Origin: Fulvivirga sp.
GTDB lineage: Bacteria > Bacteroidota > Bacteroidia > Cytophagales > Cyclobacteriaceae
Length of the DNA: 46,153 nucleotides
Direction of reading: 5' to 3'
NCBI GenBank assembly: GCA_028280565.1
Contig: JANQLQ010000002.1
Coordinates: 1-46,153, forward strand
Shown here: piece by piece, positions 34,160 to 43,435 of the stretch
How the letters are laid out: every line of letters starts with the position of its first letter
Position numbering within the stretch: the first letter of the stretch is position 1
The notes under the pieces: generated by a model
The model's database searches: none
The model's input: the letters and a program-made list of their open reading frames with translations, nothing else
What the model was told of the DNA's origin: nothing
Position numbers and translations under genes: made by a program

Positions 34160-34555
34160 TCAAGCTTCTTCCTTTTCAGCGAGTTTCTTCGACAACATAG
34201 AGATCTGCACCTCTAGCCGTTTCATTTCACGAAGAAGAGTATTTTTGTCCATTTGCATCCATTGCCATACTTTCATGGCCTGGCTCGTCCCGAGGCATAC
34301 AAAGCCTATCGCCATCCACTGGAGCATCTCACGGGTATCTTCCACCTTAAAAAACTGGACCGCGGCATAAACAAAAATTGCAAATAATACCACGCCCAAA
34401 ACTGCCGAGGTGATGGATATCCACTTGTTCCTCCCCTTGTACACGTCCAGCGCCATTTCCAGGATCGATTGCTCTCCCAACTGGTTATAAAATTGTGCTT
34501 CCTCTTTACTCAGCGCTTCGTAGATGATGTTATCAATGTCTTCATTATGTTTCAT
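34160..34555 (-). CDS. Small membrane protein paired with the ECF sigma factor
   Basis: A 131-residue protein resembling the DUF6768 group. A ~45-residue acidic N-terminus is followed by two membrane helices ('ITSAVLGVVLFAIFVYAAVQFF' and 'MLQWMAIGFVCLGTSQAMKVW') and a C-terminal coiled coil ('LLREMKRLEVQISMLSKKLAEKEE'). It overlaps the end of the sigma gene by 11 bases, so the two are co-translated. An anti-sigma or sigma-accessory role is the usual inference for such a partner; I see no zinc (ZAS) motif. The small charged tail could be cytoplasmic. Confidence 0.8.
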   Translation of the reverse strand: MKHNEDIDNIIYEALSKEEAQFYNQLGEQSILEMALDVYKGRNKWISITSAVLGVVLFAIFVYAAVQFFKVEDTREMLQWMAIGFVCLGTSQAMKVWQWMQMDKNTLLREMKRLEVQISMLSKKLAEKEEA

Positions 34556-35087
34556 AATACACCTCTTTATAAATTTTCTTCAAATGTTCTCTTGCGTAAT
34601 ATATCCTCGACTTCACCGTACCGGTAGGAATACCGAGTATATCGGCAATCTCTTTCACACGATGCCCCTCTAAGTAAAATAAGGACAAGATCAATTTTTC
34701 GCGCTCAGGCAGCTCCCGGAGCGATTGATAAACAGCTCTCTCCTGTTCATTTTTGTAATCTGCCTCCTCTACCGGTTCATTCGGCATCTCGTGCTCGAGG
34801 ACTACGTTTCTCTTACTTCCTCTTAACCAGTCCATGGATTTGTTATACACGATACGGTAGGCCCAGGTACTGAATTTACTGGGATCTTTGAGCTTTTTAA
34901 GTCCTTTGATAATGGACAGCCAACTTTCCTGTGTAATGTCTTGGGCTACAGGAAGGTCCTTTACCAGCTTGTAGGAAAAACTGGTGAACTTCTTGTTCCA
35001 TCGCTTTACCAAAAGCTCCAGCGCCTTCCGGTCACCGGCATGGCAGCGTAAGATCAACAACTCATCAAAAACCTTATCTACACCCAT
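34545..35087 (-). CDS. ECF-type RNA polymerase sigma factor
   Basis: A 180-residue sigma-70-family factor with only regions 2 and 4. Region 2 (~10-85) is 'VAQDITQESWLSIIKGLKKLKDPSKFSTWAYRIVYN', and region 4 (~110-170) is 'LPEREKLILSLFYLEGHRVKEIADILGIPTGTVKSRIYYARE', with a clear HTH. It redirects RNA polymerase, typically in response to envelope signals. It is followed by the overlapping membrane protein. No promoter of its own was recognised in the 221 bases upstream, where an AT-rich inverted region occurs (~35160-35300). Confidence 0.93.
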   Translation of the reverse strand: MGVDKVFDELLILRCHAGDRKALELLVKRWNKKFTSFSYKLVKDLPVAQDITQESWLSIIKGLKKLKDPSKFSTWAYRIVYNKSMDWLRGSKRNVVLEHEMPNEPVEEADYKNEQERAVYQSLRELPEREKLILSLFYLEGHRVKEIADILGIPTGTVKSRIYYAREHLKKIYKEVYYET

Positions 35088-35159
35088 GAATTCTTGTCAA
35101 CATAGGATAGTCGTTCTTAAAAAGAAAAGGTTCAAATAAAAAAACTGGTTGAAGGAGGA

Positions 35160-35300
35160 GTAAAAAATCGGAAATTAGAAATATGAAAATGAAAGGTGTA
35201 AGGTTTTGGGTTCCTGGCCTACAAGGAACTTAACTTCTAAAATTCGAACCCTGCACCCCGTTTTCTTAGATTTCGATATTTTCCTTTTTCTGATTTCATA
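35160..35300. repeat. AT-rich inverted region between sigma and OmpA genes
   Basis: 'aaatcggaaattagaaatatgaaaatg' on the left (in part) faces 'gatttcgatattttcctttttctgatttcatatttcg' on the right. They are loosely complementary and similar in composition to the interior of element D. Boundaries are not defined. Confidence 0.35.
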
Positions 35301-35308
35301 TTTCGTCC

Positions 35309-37294
35309 TTAGTTTCCCGTACTCTCGTCACGATAGATCTCAAACTCCACCCTTCGGTTAAGGCTTTTATCTTCTTCGGAATTTTCCTGTACAATGGGTT
35401 TACTACTGCCAAAACCTTTTGCTTCGATCCTTTGACTTTCGATATTCCCAAAATAGACCAGGTATTCCTTAATTACATCCGCTCGCTCCTGGGACAGCTT
35501 TAAGTTAAAGTCTTCCCTACCGTCAGAGTCGGTATGCCCGGAGATCCTCAGGTTAAAGTCAGGATTATCGAGTAAAAAGTCAGCCAGTTTGTCCAGGTCG
35601 CCATACATAGGCGTTGTGAGGTCGGCCCGGCCTTCTTCAAATTCCAGCGATTGGAACTTGAGTTTACTGGAAATAGGGTCTGTAAACCGGTTCAATTCCA
35701 TGTCACCGTCTAAATAAAATAATTCCTCTATCCTGAAAAATTCTTCCCCTTGGATGATCAGCAAATAGTTATTGTTATTGATCAGCCTGAACTCAAAGGT
35801 TCCGTCTGGCCGTAAAAACTTTGGAGCTACCTCTATACCATTATCCAGGTCGATGATCGATACAATTCCCTTAAAAGGTTCACCTGTTTCTTCGTTCATT
35901 AAAGAGCCGGTAAGCTTGGTAGTTGCCCCCGGCTGGGCTTCCATGGGCAGTGGAAAAGAATACAGGTCCATATTACCCAAGTTCTCTTCCGCCGAGCGGG
36001 CATAATATAGGTCTTCAGAGCCAGAGTCGATGGTAAAATAATACTCACTGCCCGGACCGTTCACCAACGGCCCTATGTTCTGCGGCTCCTGCCAGTTTTT
36101 GCCGTCATGATACGATTTATAAATATCAAACTCCCCGAAGTTGAGATTTTGACCATTAGAGCTGAAATACAGGACATCAAAAACATGGTGATAAAAAGGG
36201 CTTACCTCGGAGTTCCGGGTGTTGATGATCGGCCCCAAGTTTTTCGCCTTGGACCACTTTCCTTCCGAATTCTTAGTACTAAAGTAAATGTCCGAAAGTC
36301 CGAATCCGCCGATACGATCGGAAGCGAAATAGAGCGTATCTTCCGTGTGGGAGAGGCTGGGGTGACTATCCCAGCCGATGCTGTTGATGTTAGCCCCTAG
36401 GTTAGCTACATTTCCCCACGTGCTGTCTTCCTTCATTGTAGCTATGAATATATCACAGTCTCCATAAGCATCTGGCGAGTTACATCGTGCAAAATAAAGT
36501 GTCTTACCATCTTTACTTAGGCATGCAGACCCTTCATTATACCTGGAGTTTACCTCCTCGAATTCCTCGGCAGTAGCCCAGGTCCCATCTTCAAAACGAG
36601 AATAAAATAGGTCTTCATTATTTTCCGGGTCTAAGCCCCTATTGTTCGATTTTCTCTTGGAAGTAAAGATCAAAACATCATCTTCATCTCCAAGGGTAGG
36701 AGCATAATCGGCCCAATCTGAATTGATCACCGCTCCCATGTTCAAAAGCACGCTCCGGGGAGGGCGTAGGGTATCTACCTCCTTACGATAGTCCACTAAC
36801 TCATAGTAGTATTCCAAGGGTACGTAGTAATCTTTCTCATTCTTCGATAAGTCGCTGTAATATAGCTCTACACTGCGTATATCAATGTCCTCCCTATGGT
36901 GTTTCAGCACTAACTTGTAGAGTAATTTGGCTTCATCCAAGTTCCCAAAAGTTTCGGTAAGCTTCGCCAGCTTCCAAAGCCAATACGTATCACGGTAAAA
37001 GTTAACAATGCCGAAATTCTTAACATAATTCCTGAGCAGGGGGTACAGCTCTTCCCATTTTTCTTGCTTATCCAGCCCCCTGATCTTTTTTAATGCACTG
37101 TTGTTCGAATAATACGGTAACTTGTTGATATTGGGAAACCTGAATAAGTCGGAACCGCTGAAGGAAGAAAGCGTATCATTAAGGGTTATGGTACCCGCCG
37201 ACCGCTTAACTTTTTTGCTCTTCTGGCCAGAAGCGGGGATAGAAATGACAGCAAAAATGCTGCATAATAAGCAGATGTTCACGATTTTTTTCAA
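35309..37294 (-). CDS. PD40-repeat OmpA-family outer-membrane protein
   Basis: A 661-residue exported protein. After a signal peptide (cut near 'IPASGQ') comes a ~100-residue helical, TPR-like segment ('EKWEELYPLLRNYVKNFG', 'LDEAKLLYKLVLKHH'). Then follow four or five PD40/WD40-like beta-propeller repeats ('GDCDIFIATMKEDSTWGNVANLG', 'DTLYFASDRIGGFGLSDIYFST'), a carboxypeptidase-regulatory-like strand domain, and an OmpA C-terminal domain (~545-655; 'LRISGHTDSDGREDFNLKLSQERADVIKEYLV') that binds peptidoglycan. This is the PorE-like architecture found among T9SS-associated proteins and other envelope anchors; which one is not certain. It diverges from lon. Confidence 0.88.
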   Translation of the reverse strand: MKKIVNICLLCSIFAVISIPASGQKSKKVKRSAGTITLNDTLSSFSGSDLFRFPNINKLPYYSNNSALKKIRGLDKQEKWEELYPLLRNYVKNFGIVNFYRDTYWLWKLAKLTETFGNLDEAKLLYKLVLKHHREDIDIRSVELYYSDLSKNEKDYYVPLEYYYELVDYRKEVDTLRPPRSVLLNMGAVINSDWADYAPTLGDEDDVLIFTSKRKSNNRGLDPENNEDLFYSRFEDGTWATAEEFEEVNSRYNEGSACLSKDGKTLYFARCNSPDAYGDCDIFIATMKEDSTWGNVANLGANINSIGWDSHPSLSHTEDTLYFASDRIGGFGLSDIYFSTKNSEGKWSKAKNLGPIINTRNSEVSPFYHHVFDVLYFSSNGQNLNFGEFDIYKSYHDGKNWQEPQNIGPLVNGPGSEYYFTIDSGSEDLYYARSAEENLGNMDLYSFPLPMEAQPGATTKLTGSLMNEETGEPFKGIVSIIDLDNGIEVAPKFLRPDGTFEFRLINNNNYLLIIQGEEFFRIEELFYLDGDMELNRFTDPISSKLKFQSLEFEEGRADLTTPMYGDLDKLADFLLDNPDFNLRISGHTDSDGREDFNLKLSQERADVIKEYLVYFGNIESQRIEAKGFGSSKPIVQENSEEDKSLNRRVEFEIYRDESTGN

Positions 37295-37372
37295 GGCCCT
37301 CCTAGCGCTGTGCTGGCATTAAAGATGTTATAAAAAAGTATTTTTATCAAGAAGATTGCTGTAAAGAGTTTT

Positions 37373-37388
37373 TGGCACAGCGATTGAC
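37373..37388 (+). promoter_or_regulatory. Sigma-54-like element upstream of lon
   Basis: TGGCACAGCGATTGAC has a perfect -24 box (TGGCAC) and TTG at the -12 position with the right spacing, but lacks the C after TTG. It is ~80 bases before the lon ATG. No enhancer-like palindrome matching the one at 15598 was found near it, so it may be coincidental. Confidence 0.3.
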
Positions 37389-37468
37389 AATATATGTAGG
37401 TTGGTGAAAATGGAGGAGTTACACGGAAAATAGTGCCAAAATGGCATGAAAAATTGAGAAGGGATTTT

Positions 37469-39931
37469 ATGTTTAATAAATATTTTTTGTCCGAATTAGT
37501 CCAGGAAGATACGGACGAACTGATCCAGTTAATCAATCCTGAGGATCATTCAGAGCTGAAAAAAGAAGACCTCCCTAGTGAATTGGGCATTTTGCCCATT
37601 AGGAATACGGTGCTGTTCCCAGGGGTAGTGATACCGATCACAGTAGGCAGGCAAAAGTCCATTAGGCTGGTAAAGAAAGCTTACAAAGGTAATCGCGTCA
37701 TCGGGGTCGTCGCCCAGCGAAACATACATACCGAAGACCCCGGGCCGGAGGATATCTACAGCATTGGCACAATTGCCAAGATCATTAAAATGTTAGTTTT
37801 GCCAGACGGCAATACCACCATCATCATCCAGGGGAAGAGTAGGTTCGCGGTAGAACAGATCTTGGGAGAAGACCCATTTTTAACGGCCAAGGTAAGGCTA
37901 TTGGAGACTTACTTCCCCAACAAGAGCTCAAAAGAGGTAAAGGCCATCACCCAGTCGTTAAAAGATGCCGCTGCAAAAATACTGAGGCTCAACCCGGAAA
38001 TACCCCAGGAAGCACAAATGGCCTTGGACAATATACAGGATGTAAGCTTCCTGACCCATTTCTTATCGTCTAACCTCAACGCTGAAGTGGACCAAAAGCA
38101 AAAGCTGTTGGAGACCGAAGATGGTACCGAGCGGGCTACATTGCTGCTGGAGCTTATGCTGAAAGAAGTACAGCTCTTGGAGATCAAACAGGATATCCAG
38201 AAGAAAGTACACACGGATATAGACCAGCAACAGCGCGATTACTACCTGCGCCAGCAGATCAAAGTCATGCAAGATGAGCTGGGGCATGATGGACCTGACC
38301 AAGATATCGAAGAACTCCGGGTCAAAGGAGCCAAAATGAAGTGGCCAAAAACGGTCAGTGATCATTTTAACAAAGAGGTGGATAAGATCGCGCGTATGAA
38401 CCCGGCGGCGGCAGAGTTCCCAGTAGCCATGAACTACGTGGAGCTACTATTGGATCTACCCTGGGAAAAGTACTCAAAAGACAACTTTGACCTGAAACAT
38501 GCCCGGAAGGTACTCGACAAGGATCATTTCGGCATGGAAAAAGTCAAAGACAGGATCCTTGAATACCTGGCCGTATTAAAACTAAAAGGAGATATGAAGG
38601 GGCCTATCCTTTGCTTATACGGCCCCCCGGGTGTAGGTAAGACCTCGCTTGGAAAATCCATTGCCAAGGCCCTCAACCGCCAGTACGCCAGGATGTCCCT
38701 GGGCGGGGTGCACGATGAAGCAGAGATCCGCGGTCATCGCAAAACCTATATTGGGGCTATGCCGGGGAAGATCATTCAAAACATCAAAAAAGCAAAATTT
38801 TCAAACCCAGTGTTTATACTGGACGAGATAGATAAAGTAAGCTCTGATTTCCGAGGAGATCCTGCATCCGCCCTGCTGGAAGTATTGGACCCGGAGCAGA
38901 ACAGTACTTTTATGGACAACTACTTGGAAATGGAGTATGATCTTTCGAAAGTACTTTTTATAGCTACTGCCAACTCCATCGATACGATCCATCCCGCATT
39001 GAGGGACCGGATGGAAATTATCGAGATCAATGGCTACACGATAGAGGAAAAGATCGAGATCGCTAAAAAGCACCTTATTCCTAAGCAAAAGAAGGAGCAT
39101 GGGTTGAAAGCAAAAGATGTTACGTTCCATAAAAGCGCTATTTCCGCGGTAATAGAAGGGTATACGCGTGAATCCGGTGTAAGAAATTTGGAACGCAAGC
39201 TGGCTTCAGTGATCCGGCGAGTGGCCAGGTACAAGGCGATGGAAGAAGATTTCACCAAAGTGATCACGGGTAAAGAAGTAAGGGACATACTTGGGGCAGA
39301 GGTGTTTGACAAGGAGCTCTATCAAGGGAATGACCTCGCCGGTGTGGTGACCGGCCTGGCTTGGACACAGGTAGGCGGCGAGATACTTTTCATAGAATCA
39401 AGCCTAAGCCGAGGAAAGGGTAAGCTCACCCTTTCCGGACAGCTCGGCGAAGTAATGAAGGAATCCGCCATGGCGGCAATTTCTTATTTGAAGGCTAATG
39501 CGAGCAGGCTGAACATCGATCACCGTGTATTTGATCAATATGACCTTCATATCCATATCCCTGCGGGCGCCGTACCCAAAGACGGTCCTTCAGCGGGGAT
39601 CACCATGCTCACCTCGTTGGCTTCCATCTACACGCAGCGAAAGGTAAAGAGTAAGCTGGCTATGACGGGGGAGATCACCCTGAGAGGTAAAGTACTGCCT
39701 GTAGGAGGTATAAAAGAGAAAATATTAGCCGCCCGGAGAGCAGGTATGAAAGACATCATCCTAAGCAAAAGAAACCAGCGTGATATTGAAGAAATTGACG
39801 AGCAGTATTTAAAAGATATCACCTTCCACTATGTAGATACGGTAAACGAGGTGCTAAACATAGCATTGTTAGGGCAAAAAGTTAAACAACCCGTGCAATT
39901 TACCTTTGAAGATCAGGTTAATAAGACGTAA
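37469..39931 (+). CDS. lon: ATP-dependent protease Lon (endopeptidase La)
   Basis: From ATG 37469 (MFNKYFLSELVQ) it has 820 residues; an in-frame GTG at 37433 is less likely. The Lon N-terminal domain (~30-235) is followed by AAA+ with Walker A GPPGVGKTS (~384), Walker B 'VFILDEIDKV', and 'RDRMEIIEINGYT'. The C-terminal protease domain has Ser in 'PKDGPSAGITM' (~706) and Lys in 'VGGIKEKILAARRAG' (~749), an intact Ser-Lys dyad. It degrades misfolded and regulatory proteins in the cytosol. It leads a tight run lon-porQ-hslU-DUF4421 (gaps 17, 1 and 10 bases). Confidence 0.97.
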   Translation: MFNKYFLSELVQEDTDELIQLINPEDHSELKKEDLPSELGILPIRNTVLFPGVVIPITVGRQKSIRLVKKAYKGNRVIGVVAQRNIHTEDPGPEDIYSIGTIAKIIKMLVLPDGNTTIIIQGKSRFAVEQILGEDPFLTAKVRLLETYFPNKSSKEVKAITQSLKDAAAKILRLNPEIPQEAQMALDNIQDVSFLTHFLSSNLNAEVDQKQKLLETEDGTERATLLLELMLKEVQLLEIKQDIQKKVHTDIDQQQRDYYLRQQIKVMQDELGHDGPDQDIEELRVKGAKMKWPKTVSDHFNKEVDKIARMNPAAAEFPVAMNYVELLLDLPWEKYSKDNFDLKHARKVLDKDHFGMEKVKDRILEYLAVLKLKGDMKGPILCLYGPPGVGKTSLGKSIAKALNRQYARMSLGGVHDEAEIRGHRKTYIGAMPGKIIQNIKKAKFSNPVFILDEIDKVSSDFRGDPASALLEVLDPEQNSTFMDNYLEMEYDLSKVLFIATANSIDTIHPALRDRMEIIEINGYTIEEKIEIAKKHLIPKQKKEHGLKAKDVTFHKSAISAVIEGYTRESGVRNLERKLASVIRRVARYKAMEEDFTKVITGKEVRDILGAEVFDKELYQGNDLAGVVTGLAWTQVGGEILFIESSLSRGKGKLTLSGQLGEVMKESAMAAISYLKANASRLNIDHRVFDQYDLHIHIPAGAVPKDGPSAGITMLTSLASIYTQRKVKSKLAMTGEITLRGKVLPVGGIKEKILAARRAGMKDIILSKRNQRDIEEIDEQYLKDITFHYVDTVNEVLNIALLGQKVKQPVQFTFEDQVNKT

Positions 39932-39948
39932 CCTCGTCCTAAAGTTTT

Positions 39949-40968
39949 ATGTGGAAGTACTGGCTATTACTCATTAACACGTGTTTTTGTGCTGTATCAT
40001 TGGGGCAAGTGGGAGGGCAGCGCTCGTATGAGTTTGTGAACATTCCCTACACCCCACGGACCGTTGGGCTGGGAGGACTCAATGTTTCTACTCCCGGCGA
40101 AGATGTTAACCTCGTGATCTCCAACCCTGCGTTATCTACGGATACCCTGTCGGGGTTAGTTTCATTTAATTACCTGTCCTACTTCGCCGATGCTCATAGC
40201 CTTGCCACCGTCTACCAGCATGACTTTGGAAAGTGGGGAAGCTGGTTTATTGGAGTAAACCACTTAAATTATGGTACTTTTGATGGGTTTGATCCTACAG
40301 GAGCCCCATTGGGAGAATTCGATGCCCGCGAAACGTATGTAACGCTGGGCAGGGCGCACAGGATCGCTAATTTTTCTATGGGAGGGAGTATAAAATTCAT
40401 ACAATCGAACATCGCCGGTTTCAATAGCTCAGCCGTGGCATTGGACATTGGAGGAGCATTTATCCATCCTACGCAGCAATTAAGTATAGGGCTTGTATTT
40501 AAAAATATTGGGTTCGTTATTTCCGACTATTCCGGTACCGACGAGGGAGAACTCCCCTTTGATATACAGGCAGGAGTTACATTCAAACCACGCTACATGC
40601 CTTTCCGCTTTACTTTTACCGGTTATAATTTATCCCGGGAGGATATCGCTTTTTTTGACCCAGTCAATGCGCCGGCAGGAGAGGAAGAACCCGGTACACT
40701 CGACAAGCTATTACGACGCTTCACCGTAGGGACGGAATTGATACTCTCGAAAAATTTTAACCTTAGAGCAGGATATAACCATTTGGTCCGACAAGAGTTA
40801 AAACTAGAAGATACAGCACAAGGAGCCGGGTTTTCATTCGGATTGATGTTCAGGGTTAAAGCCTTCGAATTTGCTTATAGCCGGGGAGGGTACCATGCAG
40901 CAGGTGGATCTAATAATTTCTCATTGACTGCGAATACAAATATGTTTTTGAAAAGAAGAACTTTATAA
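39949..40968 (+). CDS. porQ: Type IX secretion system protein PorQ
   Basis: A 339-residue outer-membrane beta-barrel protein of the PorV/PorQ (FadL-like) family. A signal peptide ends near 'AVSLGQVGG', followed by the PorQ start 'YEFVNIPYTPRTVGLGGLNVSTPGEDVNLVISNPALS'. The body alternates amphipathic strands ('FSMGGSIKFIQSNIAGFNSSAVALDIGGAF') to a C-terminal barrel end 'SLTANTNMFLKRRTL'. PorQ works with PorZ in the cell-surface attachment of T9SS cargo. It lies between lon and hslU in one apparent operon, and a T9SS cargo remnant exists at 7343. Family assignment is good; the split between PorQ and related barrels rests on the opening motif. Confidence 0.85.
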   Translation: MWKYWLLLINTCFCAVSLGQVGGQRSYEFVNIPYTPRTVGLGGLNVSTPGEDVNLVISNPALSTDTLSGLVSFNYLSYFADAHSLATVYQHDFGKWGSWFIGVNHLNYGTFDGFDPTGAPLGEFDARETYVTLGRAHRIANFSMGGSIKFIQSNIAGFNSSAVALDIGGAFIHPTQQLSIGLVFKNIGFVISDYSGTDEGELPFDIQAGVTFKPRYMPFRFTFTGYNLSREDIAFFDPVNAPAGEEEPGTLDKLLRRFTVGTELILSKNFNLRAGYNHLVRQELKLEDTAQGAGFSFGLMFRVKAFEFAYSRGGYHAAGGSNNFSLTANTNMFLKRRTL

Positions 40969-40969
40969 G

Positions 40970-42370
40970 ATGTTAAACGAAAAGGAATATCTGACACCGA
41001 GACAAATCGTCGAAGAGTTAGATAAATACATTATCGGGCAAAAAGATGCAAAAAGAAACGTGGCTATAGCGCTCCGCAATCGTTGGAGAAGAATGAATGT
41101 GAAAAACGAGATGCAGGGCGAGATCATCCCCAATAACATACTCATGATAGGCTCCACCGGGGTGGGAAAAACAGAGGTAGCACGCCGCTTGGCCAAGATC
41201 GCCAATGCTCCTTTTACCAAAGTAGAAGCCTCTAAATTTACCGAAGTTGGATACGTAGGGCGTGATGTAGAAAGCATGGTCCGCGACCTGGTAGAGCAAT
41301 CTGTGAACCTTGTGAAATCTGAGAAAAAGGAAGAGGTAAAAATAAAAGCGGAAAAAATAGTGGAAGACATCATTTTGGATGCACTGATCCCTCCTTTAAA
41401 GGATACTCCGCAGGTAGGCTCCTCCACTTCCACGGTCACCTACACGGATGATGCCCCTACATCAGAAGCGGAGTTGAATGAAAGGACACGGGAGCGGTTC
41501 AGGGAAAAGATCCGGAACGGGGAGCTCGAGGACAGGAAGATCGATATCAACGTAAAACAACCCGCCAATGCAGGGATAGGTATGATAGGTGGGGGAATGA
41601 TGGACGAATCCGCAATGATCAACTTACAAGAAATGATCAGTGGTATGATGCCTAAGAAAAATAAAAAGCGAAAAGTAAGCATTGCCGAAGCGCGTAAGCT
41701 CTTAATAGAGGAAGAATCGGCTAAGCTCATTGATATGGACGAGGTGAAAGAGCTGGCAATCCAAAAAGCAGAGAATACCGGGGTGATCTTTATTGATGAA
41801 ATCGACAAAATCGCAGCAGGCGCATCCAAAAAGGGCGGCCCCGATGTAAGTAGAGAGGGGGTCCAGCGCGACCTGTTGCCTATTGTAGAAGGGAGCACAG
41901 TCAACACTAAATACGGCCATATAAAAACAGATCATATCCTTTTTGTAGCCGCCGGGGCCTTTCACGTGGCCAAGCCCTCCGACCTGATCCCAGAATTGCA
42001 GGGACGATTCCCCATACGGGTAGAGTTGAATAACCTTACGAAAGACGACTTCTTTCATATCTTAAAAGAGCCCAGGAATGCACTGACTAAACAATACGAA
42101 GCTCTTTTAGAAGCAGAGGGGGTAGACCTCACTTTTCAAGAAGACGCGCTGGAAGAGATCGCTGAAACTGCATTCCAGATCAACACCGAGGTAGAGAATA
42201 TTGGGGCGCGAAGACTGCATACCGTAATGAGCCAATTGCTCAACGAATTCATGTTTGACGTTCCGGATAAGATCGGACCTAATGCGAAAATTGTAGTCAC
42301 ACGCGAAATGGTGAAAGAGAAGCTAACAGGTTTAGTGAAAAACAAAGACCTGAGCGAATTCATACTTTAA
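40970..42370 (+). CDS. hslU: HslU, ATPase of the HslUV protease
   Basis: A 466-residue AAA+ unfoldase. 'LTPRQIVEELDKYIIGQKDAKRNVAIALRNRWRR' is the standard start. Walker A is GSTGVGKTE (~63-71), the pore loop region is 'TEVGYVGRDVESMVRDL', the family-specific I domain spans ~110-240, Walker B is 'VIFIDEIDKIA' (~274), and the C-terminal 'DLSEFIL' is the tail that inserts into HslV. The tail is intact, so an HslV partner is expected, but no hslV lies in this window; in many bacteria it directly precedes hslU, where porQ sits here. It starts one base after the porQ stop. Confidence 0.96.
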   Translation: MLNEKEYLTPRQIVEELDKYIIGQKDAKRNVAIALRNRWRRMNVKNEMQGEIIPNNILMIGSTGVGKTEVARRLAKIANAPFTKVEASKFTEVGYVGRDVESMVRDLVEQSVNLVKSEKKEEVKIKAEKIVEDIILDALIPPLKDTPQVGSSTSTVTYTDDAPTSEAELNERTRERFREKIRNGELEDRKIDINVKQPANAGIGMIGGGMMDESAMINLQEMISGMMPKKNKKRKVSIAEARKLLIEEESAKLIDMDEVKELAIQKAENTGVIFIDEIDKIAAGASKKGGPDVSREGVQRDLLPIVEGSTVNTKYGHIKTDHILFVAAGAFHVAKPSDLIPELQGRFPIRVELNNLTKDDFFHILKEPRNALTKQYEALLEAEGVDLTFQEDALEEIAETAFQINTEVENIGARRLHTVMSQLLNEFMFDVPDKIGPNAKIVVTREMVKEKLTGLVKNKDLSEFIL

Positions 42371-42380
42371 TGTACCTATA

Positions 42381-43430
42381 GTGCGTCGTAGTATACATTT
42401 CTGTTGTCTTTTGTGGGTGGCTTGGGTATGGCCCGGACCTAACGGTCATGGGGAATCACACGAGAGGGACTCTATAAAAGCAGGAAACCACGACCCCACG
42501 GTATATATCGTGGACTTCCAGGATAAGTTTTATATAAAACCGCTGGTGACCGTCCGTAGTCTTAACCTTGAATTCAGCGATGAAAACGGGAACATAGACG
42601 ACATCACCTATTCAGCGACCACGAATGCCTACCTTGGCCTTGGGGTCTATCTTTTTGATATTGGGCTAGAACTCTCATTCCGGTTGCCCAACGAAACACA
42701 AGACCCTACTACATACGGGGAGACCGACGTGCTGGACTTCCAGACGAATATATACGGTAGGAAATGGGGGGGTGACCTGGCCTACCAGCGATATTCCGGC
42801 TTTTTTTTGGAGCGGCCCGGTGATCACATTACGAGTTGGCAACGAGGCGAGCCTTACCCACAACGGCCGGATCTTTCTATGTCCAATTCACAACTGAATG
42901 TATTTTACATCTTTAACCATAACCGCTTCTCCTATCGATCCGCATTTAACCAGGCCGACATGCAGACGCGGAGTGCAGGATCGTTTTTATTAGGCTTAAG
43001 CACATCTACCTTTAGTTTTTCAGCCGACTCCACACTTATCCCAAGGGAAAGCCGGGACGCCTTCGCAGAAGATGCCATCGTGAGCGGGGCACGGTTCACT
43101 GTACTAGGGCTTTTACCCGGGTATGCTCACAACTTCATTTATAAGCAGTTTTACCTCAATGTATCACTTTCAGTGGGTCCTGCACATCTATGGACGAGGT
43201 ACACCACGGAAGACCGGGAACGTAACGAAATAGGTATACAACCCATTCTCAACCTCCGGTCAGCCATCGGCTATAACAGCGACAGTTTTTTTGGAGGGAT
43301 CAGTGTGGTCAATCATGCCGTGAGCAACCAAATCGATAACCTGGATATCCGTGGGTCTTCCGGGAACGTCAAATTCTTCGTTGGGTATCGATTCCGGGAA
43401 AAAGGATTTTTGACCAAAAGTATTTTATAA
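42381..43430 (+). CDS. DUF4421 family outer-envelope protein
   Basis: A 349-residue exported protein. A GTG start at 42381 gives a short signal-like N-terminus (MRRSIHFCCLLWVAWVWPG). The DUF4421 pattern follows: 'YIVDFQDKFYIKPLVTVRSLNLEFSD', then strand pairs such as 'NAYLGLGVYLFDIGLELSFRLP', 'LDFQTNIYGRKWGGDLAYQRYSGFF', and a C-terminal strand 'NVKFFVGYRFREKGFLTKSIL'. This looks like an outer-membrane beta-barrel of unknown role. It is 10 bases behind hslU, the last gene of the operon. Repeat family A begins just after its stop. Confidence 0.8.
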   Translation: MRRSIHFCCLLWVAWVWPGPNGHGESHERDSIKAGNHDPTVYIVDFQDKFYIKPLVTVRSLNLEFSDENGNIDDITYSATTNAYLGLGVYLFDIGLELSFRLPNETQDPTTYGETDVLDFQTNIYGRKWGGDLAYQRYSGFFLERPGDHITSWQRGEPYPQRPDLSMSNSQLNVFYIFNHNRFSYRSAFNQADMQTRSAGSFLLGLSTSTFSFSADSTLIPRESRDAFAEDAIVSGARFTVLGLLPGYAHNFIYKQFYLNVSLSVGPAHLWTRYTTEDRERNEIGIQPILNLRSAIGYNSDSFFGGISVVNHAVSNQIDNLDIRGSSGNVKFFVGYRFREKGFLTKSIL

Positions 43431-43435
43431 TAGGG

